Position numbers and translations under genes: made by a program. From contig JAAMXP010004975.1 of the NCBI GenBank assembly GCA_019693395.1, forward strand, positions 1-13,280: DNA of 13,280 nucleotides, in the 5' to 3' direction. The notes beneath the pieces are model-generated. The model worked only from the letters and a program-made list of their open reading frames with translations. It did no database searches and was not told the DNA's origin. Each line of letters begins with the position of its first letter. Within the stretch, counting starts at the first letter, position 1. The DNA is from Ettlia oleoabundans (taxonomy: Eukaryota; Chlorophyta; Chlorophyceae; Chlamydomonadales). This document shows, piece after piece, positions 1 through 8,986 of this stretch.

Positions 1-149
1 GGGGTAGTTAAGGAGGTGAGATGCTTGACGCGCAGAGTGCAACGGGAGTGAGACAAGAGCGCTGCAAAGCAAAGCGGGGTGTACACCACCCCTTGCCACC
101 AACCGTTGCTTTCACTGATGACGTCCGCTGCATCCAGCCAGCCACCCAC

Positions 150-2285
150 CCGGCATTGTGTCCAGCGTGCGCTGCAGCGTCAGCTGCTCCCAGCGCGCAA
201 AGTCCTGGTGACACAGCAGGCGCTGCAGCACATGGGGCCCCAGGGGCACCCCACATGAGCGGTCGGGGCACCTGCATGTGGCATGAAGTAGGGTATGATG
301 TTTGGGTGGATGTGGCATGCTGGGGCGGCGTGTTGGGTGGGCGGCAAGTGACGATGGGCTGTAGGGCCACATCACATATCCCTCGTCCCCACAAGTCCTC
401 ACCGCATTATTGACTTGCCCATGACACCAACTCCACTCCCTAATGCCCACCAACATGCAACCATACCGTGCGCCCCAACCGCACACATAAGCCTGCTCAA
501 GTCTGCCTCTCCAATCTGCCTTTGTCATTTATGAGCTACGCAACCAGCAAGTCGCCAACCACACATCAAACAATCGAAGGAACCGGAACACACAAAACAA
601 CACAAACCCAACCACAACACCTGACCGTCACTCACTTCAGCTTCTCCAGGCCGCCCTCCGCCACGTGTATGCGTGCCTGCTCCCCTAGGCAGCTGGCGCA
701 CCAGGCGTGGCGGCAACCCTCCAGCCTCACAAACTGCCGCCCCAGCTGCTGCTCCAGGCAGATGCCGCAGGTGTGCAGGGAGCGCTGGAAGGCGGCGTGC
801 TGCTGTACCGCATCGTACCTGCGGTCATGTGTGGTACAGGGTATGGTACAGTACAGTGAGCATGGAGGAGAGACCCATTGTAGGGTGGGATGTATGCAAA
901 AACGTAGTTGACGTCAGTTTGAGAGAGGCGGATTGAACAGAAGCCCATAAGCAAAAACGGGGTGAGCTAGGATAAGGACTGCAAAACGATATCAGCGCTT
1001 CTATTTGCCACCACCACCCTGCCAGACCATGCAACTTGTCAAAAGGCAGTGCACCCAGCAAGGCAAAGTACAGCATAGCGCAGCACAGCACAGCGCACCT
1101 CAGCAGCTTTACCAGCCGGTCCTCAGCTGACCCTTCCAGCCCAGCTGCTCCTTCACTTGTGCTTGTGCATGTGCTCGTGCTTGTGCTGCCGCCGTCGCTG
1201 CCGCCATTGACACTGCTGCCCTCCCGGCCCGAGCTGGCACGGCTATTGCCACCGCCTCTACATCTGCCATTCGTTCTTCTGCTGCTGCCGATGAGTCCTG
1301 GTTGGCTATCCGCCTGCGCCTGCTGCTGGCAGTCATCCTCCCCTGTGCGAAGGTTGCCGGCAGTGCTGCCAGCTCTACTACAACTGCCTGCCCTGCCGCA
1401 ACCACGGGCACGCTCCTCGTCAGCGTCACACAAGCTGCCTGCACCGCTACTGCTAGCAATGTTACGACCAGACGGCTCTTCATCAGCAAGCAAAAGGGCC
1501 TGGCTGGCTCCCAGACACTCCAATGCGCTGCTTTGCAGCCAATCTGCCCAAGTGTAGCAGACGGGAGCACCTGGCCCCTGCTCCTCCCAAAGTTCTAGTA
1601 ACCGCTGTTCCAACCTGGCTGCTGCAGTGGCACTTAGCCACAGTGCGGACAAGCTGACCCTGGGGGCATGCTCAGAGGGGTAGCCCTCCCCCAGCCTGAG
1701 CTGCATGCAGATGGGGGGGAGGTGCTGCACTGCATAGCCGCCACCGCCACCGCCGCCGCCGCTGTTGCCGTCGGCTTCGATGCCAGCACTTGACTCGGGA
1801 GCTGATCCGTTGCCTTGGCTTGCTGCATCTAAGCTGCTGCTTCTGTTGGGGCTGCTGCCGCTGCCGCCTTTGCCATTGCAAAGGTCGCCGCTGCCGCTTT
1901 GCCCGCCCCGCTCTGCATTCTGAGCCTGCTGCTGGGCGGGTAGCAGCAGGCGCAGCGTGCCGCCGGGAGGTTCCACCTCAACCATCAAGCTGCAGTGGAG
2001 AGCCCAGATGCCGCTGCCGGGCGCATCCAGGGATGCCAGTGCTGCAGCATCCAGTGATGGTGGCAGTACAGCCGCCGGTGTACCGCCACTGCTGTTGCTA
2101 GGCCCTGCTCCTCCTTTGCCGCTGCTGCTTGGGTGCTGGGTGCTGCTGAGCTGGTCCTCTAGCACGCCGCTGGCTTCCAGTATACGGAAGTTGCTGCCGT
2201 AGATTGCTTCAAGGGCCAACACCTCATCCACCTGCTGCTGCCAGTTGAGCTGCAACTCATCGGCCCCCAACCCCGCCGCCGCCAT
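150..2285 (-). CDS. RWD-RING1 portion of an RNF14-like RBR E3 ubiquitin ligase (3' part outside window)
   Basis: The model has three exons: 2285-1099, 818-636 and 271-150. The donors are GTGCGC, GTGAGT and GTGGGT, the acceptors end in CAG, and the phases (2, 2, 1) match at each join, giving 497 residues before the open end. An RWD domain starts near residue 10 with QQQVDEVLALEAIYG and ends with the family YPxxxP signature (GYPSEHAPRV). It is interrupted by a long Ser/Gly insert that includes eight consecutive Gly. A Ser/Arg-rich linker follows. RING1 spans residues 413-463: CGIC, then CRHAWCASC, then CPDRSC. After it comes the RNF14-like helix ending RTLDTM. In this family RING1 binds the E2 and RING2 carries the catalytic cysteine, but IBR and RING2 must lie left of the window. 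The ATG at 2285 is the first in frame after a stop at 2460-2462, and its context GAAATGG is reasonable. The family call is firm. The exact orthology and substrate are unknown, so no symbol is given. Confidence 0.88.
1144..1191. repeat. degenerate GTGCTT-type hexamer repeat in the RBR coding sequence
   Basis: Repeated CTTGTG and CTCGTG units encode the alternating Ser/Thr run STSTSTCTSTSE in the linker of the ligase, on the minus strand. It is a low-complexity coding repeat, probably unstable in length between strains. Confidence 0.6.
1738..1765. repeat. CCGCCA/CCGCCG repeat encoding a Gly run
   Basis: This GC-only triplet run encodes eight consecutive Gly on the minus strand, inside the insert that splits the RWD domain of the ligase. 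Confidence 0.7.
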
Positions 2286-2379
2286 TTCGGGGAAGCTCCA
2301 GAAGGCGGCTGACCTCACTTGCCCTGCCGCTATCGCACCAGCCAGATGAATGGTGTGCTCGGGCCAGGTGTTGAAGCTG

Positions 2380-2855
2380 CTAAGAGGCCTTTGACTTTGA
2401 TGCTGGCCGACTCTGTCGGAGCCTGCATGTGCGCGGCAGAGGCGGTAAGCTACTGTGGCTCAACAAGGCGGCGCTGCCTGATGCGCTGAAACAACCGTTG
2501 CTTAGCGTAATTCCATTGACAAGTCCCCCAAGCACTCACTTGCTCAGCTCAGAGGACACAATGAAGGCCCCCAAGGTGCACAGGGTTACACCAAACACCA
2601 CCACGCCGGCCAGCACGGGTGCTGCTACCGCAAAATAGCGTGGCGGGAAGAACCTAAGGATGGGCTGGCCCTCTTCCACGAAAGGCTGCAGGCGACAAGG
2701 AGCTTGGTATTTGGACTTGCGCTCTGCAGGTGTGTGGCGCAGGCTAGTTGCACCTAGAACGCACTCACCGTGATCAACACCCAGAAAGTGTAATAAGCGT
2801 ACAGGGCACAGACTGTTCCGAACAGTATCTTGCCCGCCAGAGCCGTGGTGACCAT
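2380..2855 (-). CDS. DPM2: DPM2, small membrane subunit of dolichol-phosphate-mannose synthase
   Basis: Exon 1 (2855-2769) encodes 29 residues and ends at a GTGAGT donor in phase 0. Exon 2 starts at 2685 after a CTGCAG acceptor and encodes the rest of the core. The protein shows the DPM2 pattern of two hydrophobic helices: one around ALYAYYTFWVLIT, then a short acidic loop PFVEEGQPILRFFPPRYFAV, then a second helix rich in Val, Ala and Leu. DPM2 sits in the ER membrane, binds and stabilises the catalytic DPM1, and thereby supplies dolichol-phosphate mannose for N-glycans, GPI anchors and O-mannosylation. The C-terminus has two readings. Exon 2 may stop at TGA 2538-2536 (78 residues). Alternatively it is spliced at 2540 by GTGAGT to an exon at 2422-2380 that adds a basic tail LRQSRPASKSKAS (91 residues). 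I favour the spliced form because donor and acceptor are both good and animal DPM2 also ends in a basic tail. The family assignment is secure either way. Confidence 0.87.
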
Positions 2856-3395
2856 ACGCAACGGCAATTCGTCAACGGATATTACCAGGCAGTGTTGTAT
2901 ACTGCGAGGAACTCGCTTGGGTGGTGTGTTCTGAGTGAGGGCGTCCAGCCTGGCGCCTGCTGGCGGTGGCATGCCAAGGTAACGGCGTGAGTGAGGGAGC
3001 TGCATTAACCGCCATAGCTTGTCAGTAGCCATACATCCATCGATGTGGTTGCCGTTCGTTCCAATGCGTGTCAAAAGCGTGTCTAATGTGTATGTAGGTA
3101 CGTGCATGACAAGCGCTGTGTTTGTAGTGTGACTTGAAGCGAGCGCCAGTGCTGCCATGAAGTCTGGTAAGAAGCATGAGTGATTACTGGGCAAAACGAC
3201 TACAAATCGCGTACAAATCATAAACGGATACACGTGACCCAAACATATTTACCAAAGAGCGTATGCAAGAAGGCAGAAAGAACAGAGTAGCTGGCCATAG
3301 GAATGTATTGAGGGGTTGATAACAGAGGTGCAGAGATTATCTGCCCGTGGACAAGCAGGGCACCCTCACTCCAGGCAGCGCACCAAGATCACCCA
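2856..3395. other. intergenic stretch upstream of DPM2
   Basis: This stretch should hold the DPM2 5' UTR and promoter, read to the left, and the left flank of the MYND fragment. Open frames here lack family features and are broken by stops in the other readings. No TATA box, RNA gene or repeat is convincing. The right limit is set where similarity to the second MYND copy begins. Confidence 0.5.
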
Positions 3396-3860
3396 CTGAA
3401 TAGGCAGAGGCATACCTGCAAGTTAGGCCGGCACTTTTGCCTGACCAACAGCGCTGTATGGACATTCTGTCTGCTGAGGACGAGCGGCACAACAGGACCG
3501 GGTTGAAGCTATTCACCCTCCTTGTTAGTCAGCAAGAGAAGCAACCAGACCCAGCCCCCGCCGCGGAGTCCTCACGGAGCCGTAGGCAGACACTCAGCCT
3601 AGAGGCGCAGCAGCTGGCAGTGCGGCGTGCCCGGGCACTGGCGCTGGTCAAGTGCGCCCACCCGCGGTGCAGTAGCCTGGTGGGCGCCAGCGAGGCGCAG
3701 CCCCCAAGGGGCAACGCTGCAGCGGTTGCCGGGTGGTGCGCTTCTGCAGCGAGGCTTGCAGCCGGGCATAGTGGCCGCAGCACCGGCATGTGTTGCGTGC
3801 TGATTTGGCACCTCGCCTGCAAGCTGCTGCGGGCGGTGGCAGAGCAAACAGCAGGAGCAT
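3396..3860 (+). pseudogene. isolated 3' fragment of a MYND zinc-finger gene (copy 1)
   Basis: This fragment aligns with the last exon of the downstream gene (about 7885-8300), but no upstream exons precede it and TAG 3393-3395 lies just before the alignment in frame. Reading from 3405, LQVRPALLPDQQRCMDILSA matches LHVTPAAQCDRQRCVDALSA of copy 2. The shared block LFTLLVSQQEKQPDPAPAAE follows, then the first MYND pair CAHPRC (cysteine codons at 3653 and 3668). Between that pair and the next (RCSGC) the frame shifts by one base near 3700-3712. Read in the shifted frame, the finger continues RCSGCRVVRFCSEACSRA and then meets TAG 3769-3771, where copy 2 has Glu. A 25-base segment at 3791-3815, absent from copy 2, then separates and shifts the final H-x3-C. 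With three lesions and no promoter-proximal exons, this is a dead duplicate and not a small gene. Confidence 0.82.
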
Positions 3861-3935
3861 AGGCAGAACCTGGCTTAGGCCTCCTCCCTACTGACGACCT
3901 TCTGCTTTAGAGGTTTGACCTTACAGTTTCTCTTG

Positions 3936-3942
3936 TATATAT
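3936..3942 (+). promoter_or_regulatory. possible TATA box for the plus-strand MYND gene
   Basis: TATATAT lies in a locally AT-rich stretch (TTGTATATATGTACAC) about 100 bases before the first ATG (4038) and about 290 before the preferred ATG (4230) of the gene to the right. It is supported by position and composition only. The transcription start is unknown. Confidence 0.25.
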
Positions 3943-4229
3943 GTACACAGCTGTACGGCTGTGATGTGTCAAATGGTCCACTTGGATGTCGACTGACATA
4001 ACAACTTGTAGAAAACATGTGTCGCATTTGATTGCAAATGCAACGTACTCGGCATATTTGTGCTCTCCAACAACCCTGCTCTCAACTCCTGCATGTGCCA
4101 GTGCTCGCGCCACATCATCACGCGAACAGTGTCTCGGCCGAGCTCCACATGTGCTATTGCCGGTTCATCCGACCCAACTGCGTCGGCATTCCCATTGATC
4201 GAGACAAGCGAGCACCGGCACTTGAGGCG

Positions 4230-7200
4230 ATGACCTGCTTGGTGCAATCTGAGTGGCAGCGGGTAGCGCAACTTGTCGACACGCTGGATGAGATTTTGGC
4301 CGCGAAGGCATCTAATGCACATTCACACGAGGCAGGCTCAGTTGTTGACGAGCTTGAGCAAGCTTGTGACTCCAAGAGCCTACCGTCAGGCCCTATTCCT
4401 CCTCTCTCACTAGGTATGCGGTTGCATAGCCTGTGAAGACGCACATGCTGTGGGCTGCCGCTGCAAAGGCCCAGCTACCGCACCGCCCGCTGCCGCCCGC
4501 TGTGCAGGGCTTGTGCCCGGCTTGGGGCTCGTTTGGCAGAGATCAGTGCCTCCCTCAAGCAGCAGCAATCATACCTTACATTTCAGGCTCTGCGATACGT
4601 ATTTTCGCCGTATATCACAGTGTGCAAGGCCTACCGGGCCCTTCTCCAGCTGCTGACAGGGTCCCTGCAGCTGCCAGAGGCCGAGTGGGCCCGCTTGCTG
4701 ACATCAACAGGTAACTGATTCACCCTTGGTTTAAGCCTGACGTACTGCTTACCTTCCTACCTTGTAACCACGGCACAGCTGCATTGCGTCTAGGATGATT
4801 TGTGTGTGAGAGCTCCCCATCTTCAGCCGCGCTTGCGGGTTGCACTCTGATTTATCTTGGCTTAGCAAGGCCCATCTGACTTTGCATTCAGCTTTTTGTC
4901 TTGGCACCCGACGATTGCTGCAGTGGTGCTGCTGGAGCGGATGCTTCCGGTAATACAAGAGCTGACTGCGAGGTGCACCCAAAGCGGCAGTCCGGCCATC
5001 GCCACAGAAATGCTCCTCTCGAGTGTGATGGCTGCCACGGCGCCCCTGGACACACTTGTGTTGTTAGCAGCACAGGAGCCACCCGCTATGCCGCCTCGCA
5101 TCGTGGCAATGGCCAAGGCAACGGTGCTAAAGGCAGAGAAACCGCTGCCTTGGCTGTCCACTATGTGCAAAGCCGCACTAGTTTGGATGGATGCCATAGG
5201 TGGGTGCTGCAAAATTGCACTGATGTAGAAACCAAAGCTTGTTGTCTGGTAATATGCAGACAACAGGTGATCAGCATAGTTGTGTGTGTTCAGATTTAGG
5301 TTCCACTTCCTATGGGGAGGGCTTGTTTGATGCAATCGGTGTCCAGGCATCTTCCCCACACACGCCAATTGCAACCGTGACTGACAACCCTGCAGGCACC
5401 GCCACCCCGCCGCTTCACCTCCTGTCCGTGCTTCATGGCCTGTTGCATTCACAGCTCAGCGCCTTGAACCTGGCAGGAGCAGTGGAGGAGGAGCCTGAGT
5501 TGCAGGTGCTGGTGGTGCAGCTCTGTTCCCGTTACTTGAAGCTGCCAGCAGGCGGACAGCAAGAAGCAGTTACGGACAGCAGCCGCTGCCAGGATTTGTC
5601 AGCAGCTGCTTTCACGCTTGCGGCTCCATGCTTGAGAGTCGGCAGATGTGTGTTGGAAATAGGCGACACGGGCAGCACTGCAACAAGCCGCAACAGCAGC
5701 AGCAGGTTGCTGCAAGCAGCAGGCTCGCTGGCAGCGCACCCGCAGCTGCTGGCAGCCAAGGGCAATCATGACCAGGCGGGTGTGCTGATAGCGTGCCTGC
5801 AGCTTGTTGCAATTCTTAGTCGGGACATGTGTGTTGCAGCACAGGTGGGTGAGGAACTGCCTCAACAATACAAGGCAGCAATTGCGCAGCAGCTAGGCGG
5901 CCCGGGCGGCCTGCCCCTGTTGTCCCAGCTGGCGGCAGAGGTGGCAGCAGCAGTTGACAGCAAGGCCGAAGCTGCCGCTGCAGCAGCAGCAAGCGGCAGC
6001 AGCTTCGGCGCCCTTTGCTGGCGTGCTCTCGGTCGTGACTGGAACAACTTACTGTGCCTTTGGGCGGAGTGCAGCCAAGTCCTCAGTCGTGATGCTGCAT
6101 ATACCTGTTTTCCAAGCAGTGACACATGCATCGCAGCCTGCCATGCCGTGGAGGCGCTGCTGCGGCTGGCGCCGCTGCTGCCGGAGCAACCGGCATTGCT
6201 GCCAGGCACGGGCAATGTATGGGGCAGCATGACGGTCGCAGTGATTGCTTCAATCAACATGCAGCGGCATTCTCCAGGGGCCACCGACCATGCTGCATCT
6301 GAGAGCAGAAACATCTCGCTGCTGGCAGTCACGGCACCGATGCTGGCGACATGTCTCGTGACCTTCTGTGGTGGGTCACCTGCAAGCCCCGGGACAGGCG
6401 CTGCCTGCTTTCAAGCCCTGACGACCGTCTGCAGATACAGCCAGCTGCTGGCTCCTAGTTTGAACCGCCGATTAGAAGCATCCATGGGGCACATTGCAAG
6501 CAGCAGCGGCAGTGGAACTCCTCCACGCAGTGGAGCAGCATCCAGGACGGCCACATCATCGCAGCCCCGCGGTCCCGCTGTCATCACTACCCCAGGCATG
6601 GCAGCAGAGCTGTGCACATGCATGACCGTCGCTGCTCACCAAGTGAATGAGACTTACAGCGCATTACTGTCAGAGTTGCCGAGTGATCAGCAAGCGCCCT
6701 ACTTCAGGTTGGAAAAGCAACAAACCGGACGTGTCGCTGTGGTGCTCTCCTTTGCCTGGCGGCTGCTGCAACAGTTGTTTCCAAGTATGCGTTCTGTCGC
6801 TCAGGTTGTACCCTTCCTTCAGGGGTGAGGGTATGGTCTAATGCTGGGGCTTACTGCTCTTGCCTGTATATTTGCAGTTTGCGATCCTTGGACTTGCTGC
6901 TGATTTGGTGACGATGCTTCAATTCCATTCGCCTATCCCTCGCAAGGAGTTTGAATGCTCTCTGGTGCTGCACCTAAGCAGCCTGCCCGCGCTGCTGCCT
7001 GTTTTTGAGGGCGAGGGCCCGTGGTACCGCCTGCTGGCATGCCAGCTCTGCCCGCTGTTCAGCATGCAGCTTCAAAATGCTCAGCTGACGCCCCTGTGGC
7101 GCCTGCTGCTTGATGCCAGCTGCACAGCCGTTTCCGGCTTTGATGCTGCCCTGCTGGTGGAAGTTGCACGCCTGGCAATTGGGGTGAGCGTGCTGATGCA

Positions 7201-8188
7201 ACACGGAGCATTAGGCATGCCTCATGCCACTCATCGCCACACAGTCCAACTGGTGGCCGCCCTGAGTTGCAAGCGTCTGCTCCACACTTCTTGGGCACCT
7301 GCTACATTGGCTGGGTTCGTACCGCCCGGTCAGTTTGCTGCATGTAAAGGCGCCTTAATTGTCCAATACATGATTCTTTCTTGCGTTGCATGCTTAACCC
7401 ACACCATGCAGGCCGTTTGCAAGGGGCTGCCCTCCGTTGATTCGGAAGACAGCCTTCTGGAGGTTGAGATGTGTCAATACCCGCTGTTTGTTCTGCATCG
7501 GGCAGCCACGCTGACGCCAGCCTTGCTGCCCAGGCTTGCGGCTCATGGCGGCCTGCTGTGGGCGATGTGCATAGCTGGCGAGTGCCTGGCAGATATTATC
7601 AGGCATCCCACTCAAAGCCCTGAGGTAATTGCTTGCAATCAGCTATGTTTTTTGCAGAGGTTTCTGCTGTGGGCCATGCACGGTGGATGCAGTGCTCCGC
7701 TGATTATGCATGGCCGTAGTCGTCCGACAGTATCGAAGCGTGTCTTTGGTTGCGGCTGGGAGGTGGCATGGGCACAAAGCAATTACAGCAGAAGCAACAT
7801 TGCAGCATGAGCAGGCACTTTGGTATTTGTGCAGGCCGGATGTGTTGCCATACACCTGGTGGCTTTGTTGCGCATGCTTGCGCCGCACCTGCACGTCACG
7901 CCGGCAGCTCAATGCGACCGACAGCGTTGTGTGGACGCGCTGTCGGCTGTGGATGAGCATCGTAGGAGGTCTGGCTTGGAGCTATTCACCCTCCTTGTTA
8001 GTCAGCAAGAGAAGCAGCCAGACCCAGCCCCCGCCGCGGAGTTCTCGCGGAGTTGTAGGCGGACGCTCAGCCCAGAGGCACAGCAGCTGGCGGTGCGGCG
8101 TGCCCGGGCGCTGGCGCTGCTCAAGCGCGCCAACCCGCGGTGCAACAGACTGTTGGGCGCCAGCGAGGTGGCCGCTCCCAAGGGGTAA
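4230..8188 (+). CDS. large MYND-family protein with interrupted C-terminal finger (copy 2)
   Basis: I model seven exons: 4230-4413, 4540-4710, 4870-5199, 5396-6804, 6878-7183, 7412-7729 and 7835-8188. Together they make exactly 1,024 codons with the stop, and the phases agree at every join. The first three introns are phase 1 and the rest phase 0. The body is a long Ala/Leu/Gln-rich, apparently helical protein with no domain I recognise. Exon 4 alone encodes about 470 residues and contains Ala and Ser/Gly runs. The last exon carries LFTLLVSQQEKQPDPAPAAE and an AVRRARAL helix leading into a MYND zinc finger, a protein-interaction module. Here the first Cys is Arg (CGC 8126-8128, where copy 1 has TGC), and TAA 8186-8188 cuts the finger before its second cysteine pair. 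The start is uncertain: ATG 4038 would add 64 residues. The joins at 4413/4540, 4710/4870, 6804/6878 and 7729/7835 are provisional. The gene is either a recent pseudogene or now encodes a finger-less protein. Confidence 0.62.
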
Positions 8189-8356
8189 CGCTGCAGCGGC
8201 TGCCGGGTGGTGCGCTTCTGCAGCGAGGCTTGCAGCCGGGCAGAGTGGCTGCAGCACCGGCATGCCTGCAAGCTGCTGCGAGCGGAAGCAACAGAGACGA
8301 GCACTGCCTGGTGTTGTGACACGCACTCTAACATGCGCTACACTGGTTGCTTGTAG
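8189..8356 (+). pseudogene. untranslated remainder of the copy 2 MYND finger
   Basis: Directly after TAA 8186-8188 the same frame continues for 55 codons to TAG 8354-8356. It reads RCSGCRVVRFCSEACSRAEW and then QHRHACKLLR, which supplies the missing C-x2-C, C-x3-C and H-x3-C ligands. The ancestral stop was therefore probably at 8354. Reading through would still leave a finger without its first cysteine. No TGTAA poly(A) motif follows on this strand within the spacer. Confidence 0.75.
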
Positions 8357-8935
8357 CTTCAGTCCCCCTCCACACAGCACAAACATTGCCCACCGACAGA
8401 GATGGGGCAGGTGGCACATTGCAAGCTGAGAATCTTCCCAGAGCTTGACTACATGTTGTGGAGAAATTTGTTATTTATCAAATTTTTCATACTAGTAACT
8501 CATCATCCATCGATATGATTGTGAGTCGTATTTGTCTCTCAGATGATTGCTAGCCTTAGCCTACTCCTACATACCGTGCCACCAGTCTACATGTCTGTCT
8601 TCCTGTTTTTTACTTACAATAGTCAATGACCCAACAAACAAGGAGAAGACCCGAGAAACAATCCGCCAGTATTGACTCAAACACAGCAGTGAATACTGAA
8701 AAACAAAAGCCCTCAGCTTACAACAACCAAACACTCTTGAATGACAAGCTATAAATCCAAAGCAACAGTTGATGCAAAAGCAACAGTTGGTGCAACAAAA
8801 GGGACTACTACTATTTCTACACAGTTGCATCGCAGCCCATATTCTTTGTCAGTGTTGGAGGAGATGACAAAGGGGAAGTTTGAAATCGATAGGCATCGAC
8901 AAGGTATGAAAGTGGAAAGAGCAAACCACTCACTC
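8357..8935. other. AT-richer convergent intergenic spacer
   Basis: This stretch separates the 3' ends of the plus-strand and minus-strand MYND genes. It is visibly richer in A and T than the flanks (for example 8461-8500) and holds an 18-base tandem repeat at 8759-8794. A 65-codon plus-strand frame (ATG 8741 to TGA 8936) spans the repeat but has no recognisable domain and no neighbouring promoter, so I do not call it a gene. No terminal inverted repeats or target-site duplication were found to mark a mobile element. Confidence 0.5.
8759..8794. repeat. 18-base tandem repeat, two units
   Basis: The units AAAGCAACAGTTGATGCA (8759-8776) and AAAGCAACAGTTGGTGCA (8777-8794) differ at one base. They lie in the AT-richer spacer. 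In the short plus-strand frame they would read KATVDA-KATVGA. Confidence 0.9.
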
Positions 8936-8938
8936 TGA

Positions 8939-8943
8939 TTACA
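8939..8943 (-). terminator. TGTAA poly(A) signal of the minus-strand MYND gene
   Basis: TGTAA, the common chlorophyte polyadenylation signal, reads leftward here, about 45 bases after the TAG that ends the current frame (8989-8987). It overlaps the ancestral stop codon TAA 8941-8939, which would be reached if that TAG were absent. Cleavage would be expected shortly to the left. Confidence 0.55.
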
Positions 8944-8986
8944 CATTTTGCTGCCGCAGCAACCGGCAGGCCACCTTGTGCTGAGG

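Noticed and set aside
21..413. Plus-strand open frame over the left end
   Set aside because: It is antisense to the exon at 271-150, whose RING1-derived cysteines and intron phases are clear, and it has no features of its own.
1036..1557. Plus-strand Leu/Pro-rich frame
   Set aside because: It mirrors the low-complexity linker of the RBR ligase on the other strand. The repetitive composition keeps several frames open.
2754..3242. Longer minus-strand frame extending DPM2 upstream to about 3242
   Set aside because: DPM2 proteins are about 80-90 residues and begin just before the first membrane helix. The upstream part has no conserved character, so ATG 2855 is preferred.
5862..6332. Minus-strand frame rich in Ala and Ser
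   Set aside because: It lies antisense to the long exon 5396-6804, and its Ala/Ser runs come from CAG/CTG repeats read on the other strand.
7625..7657. Possible 33-base intron (GTAATT to TTGCAG)
   Set aside because: It is too short for a normal intron. The segment is in frame and reads naturally into the following residues (NQLCFLQRFLLWAMHGG), so I keep it as coding.
3049..8525. Shared CATCCATCGAT motif near 3049 and 8507 as duplication borders
   Set aside because: Similarity covers fewer than 20 bases and does not extend on either side. It is compatible with chance.
8567..8830. Minus-strand Cys-rich frame in the spacer
   Set aside because: The Cys and Phe come from the CAACAG-type repeat read backwards. 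There is no zinc-binding spacing and no related sequence in the window.
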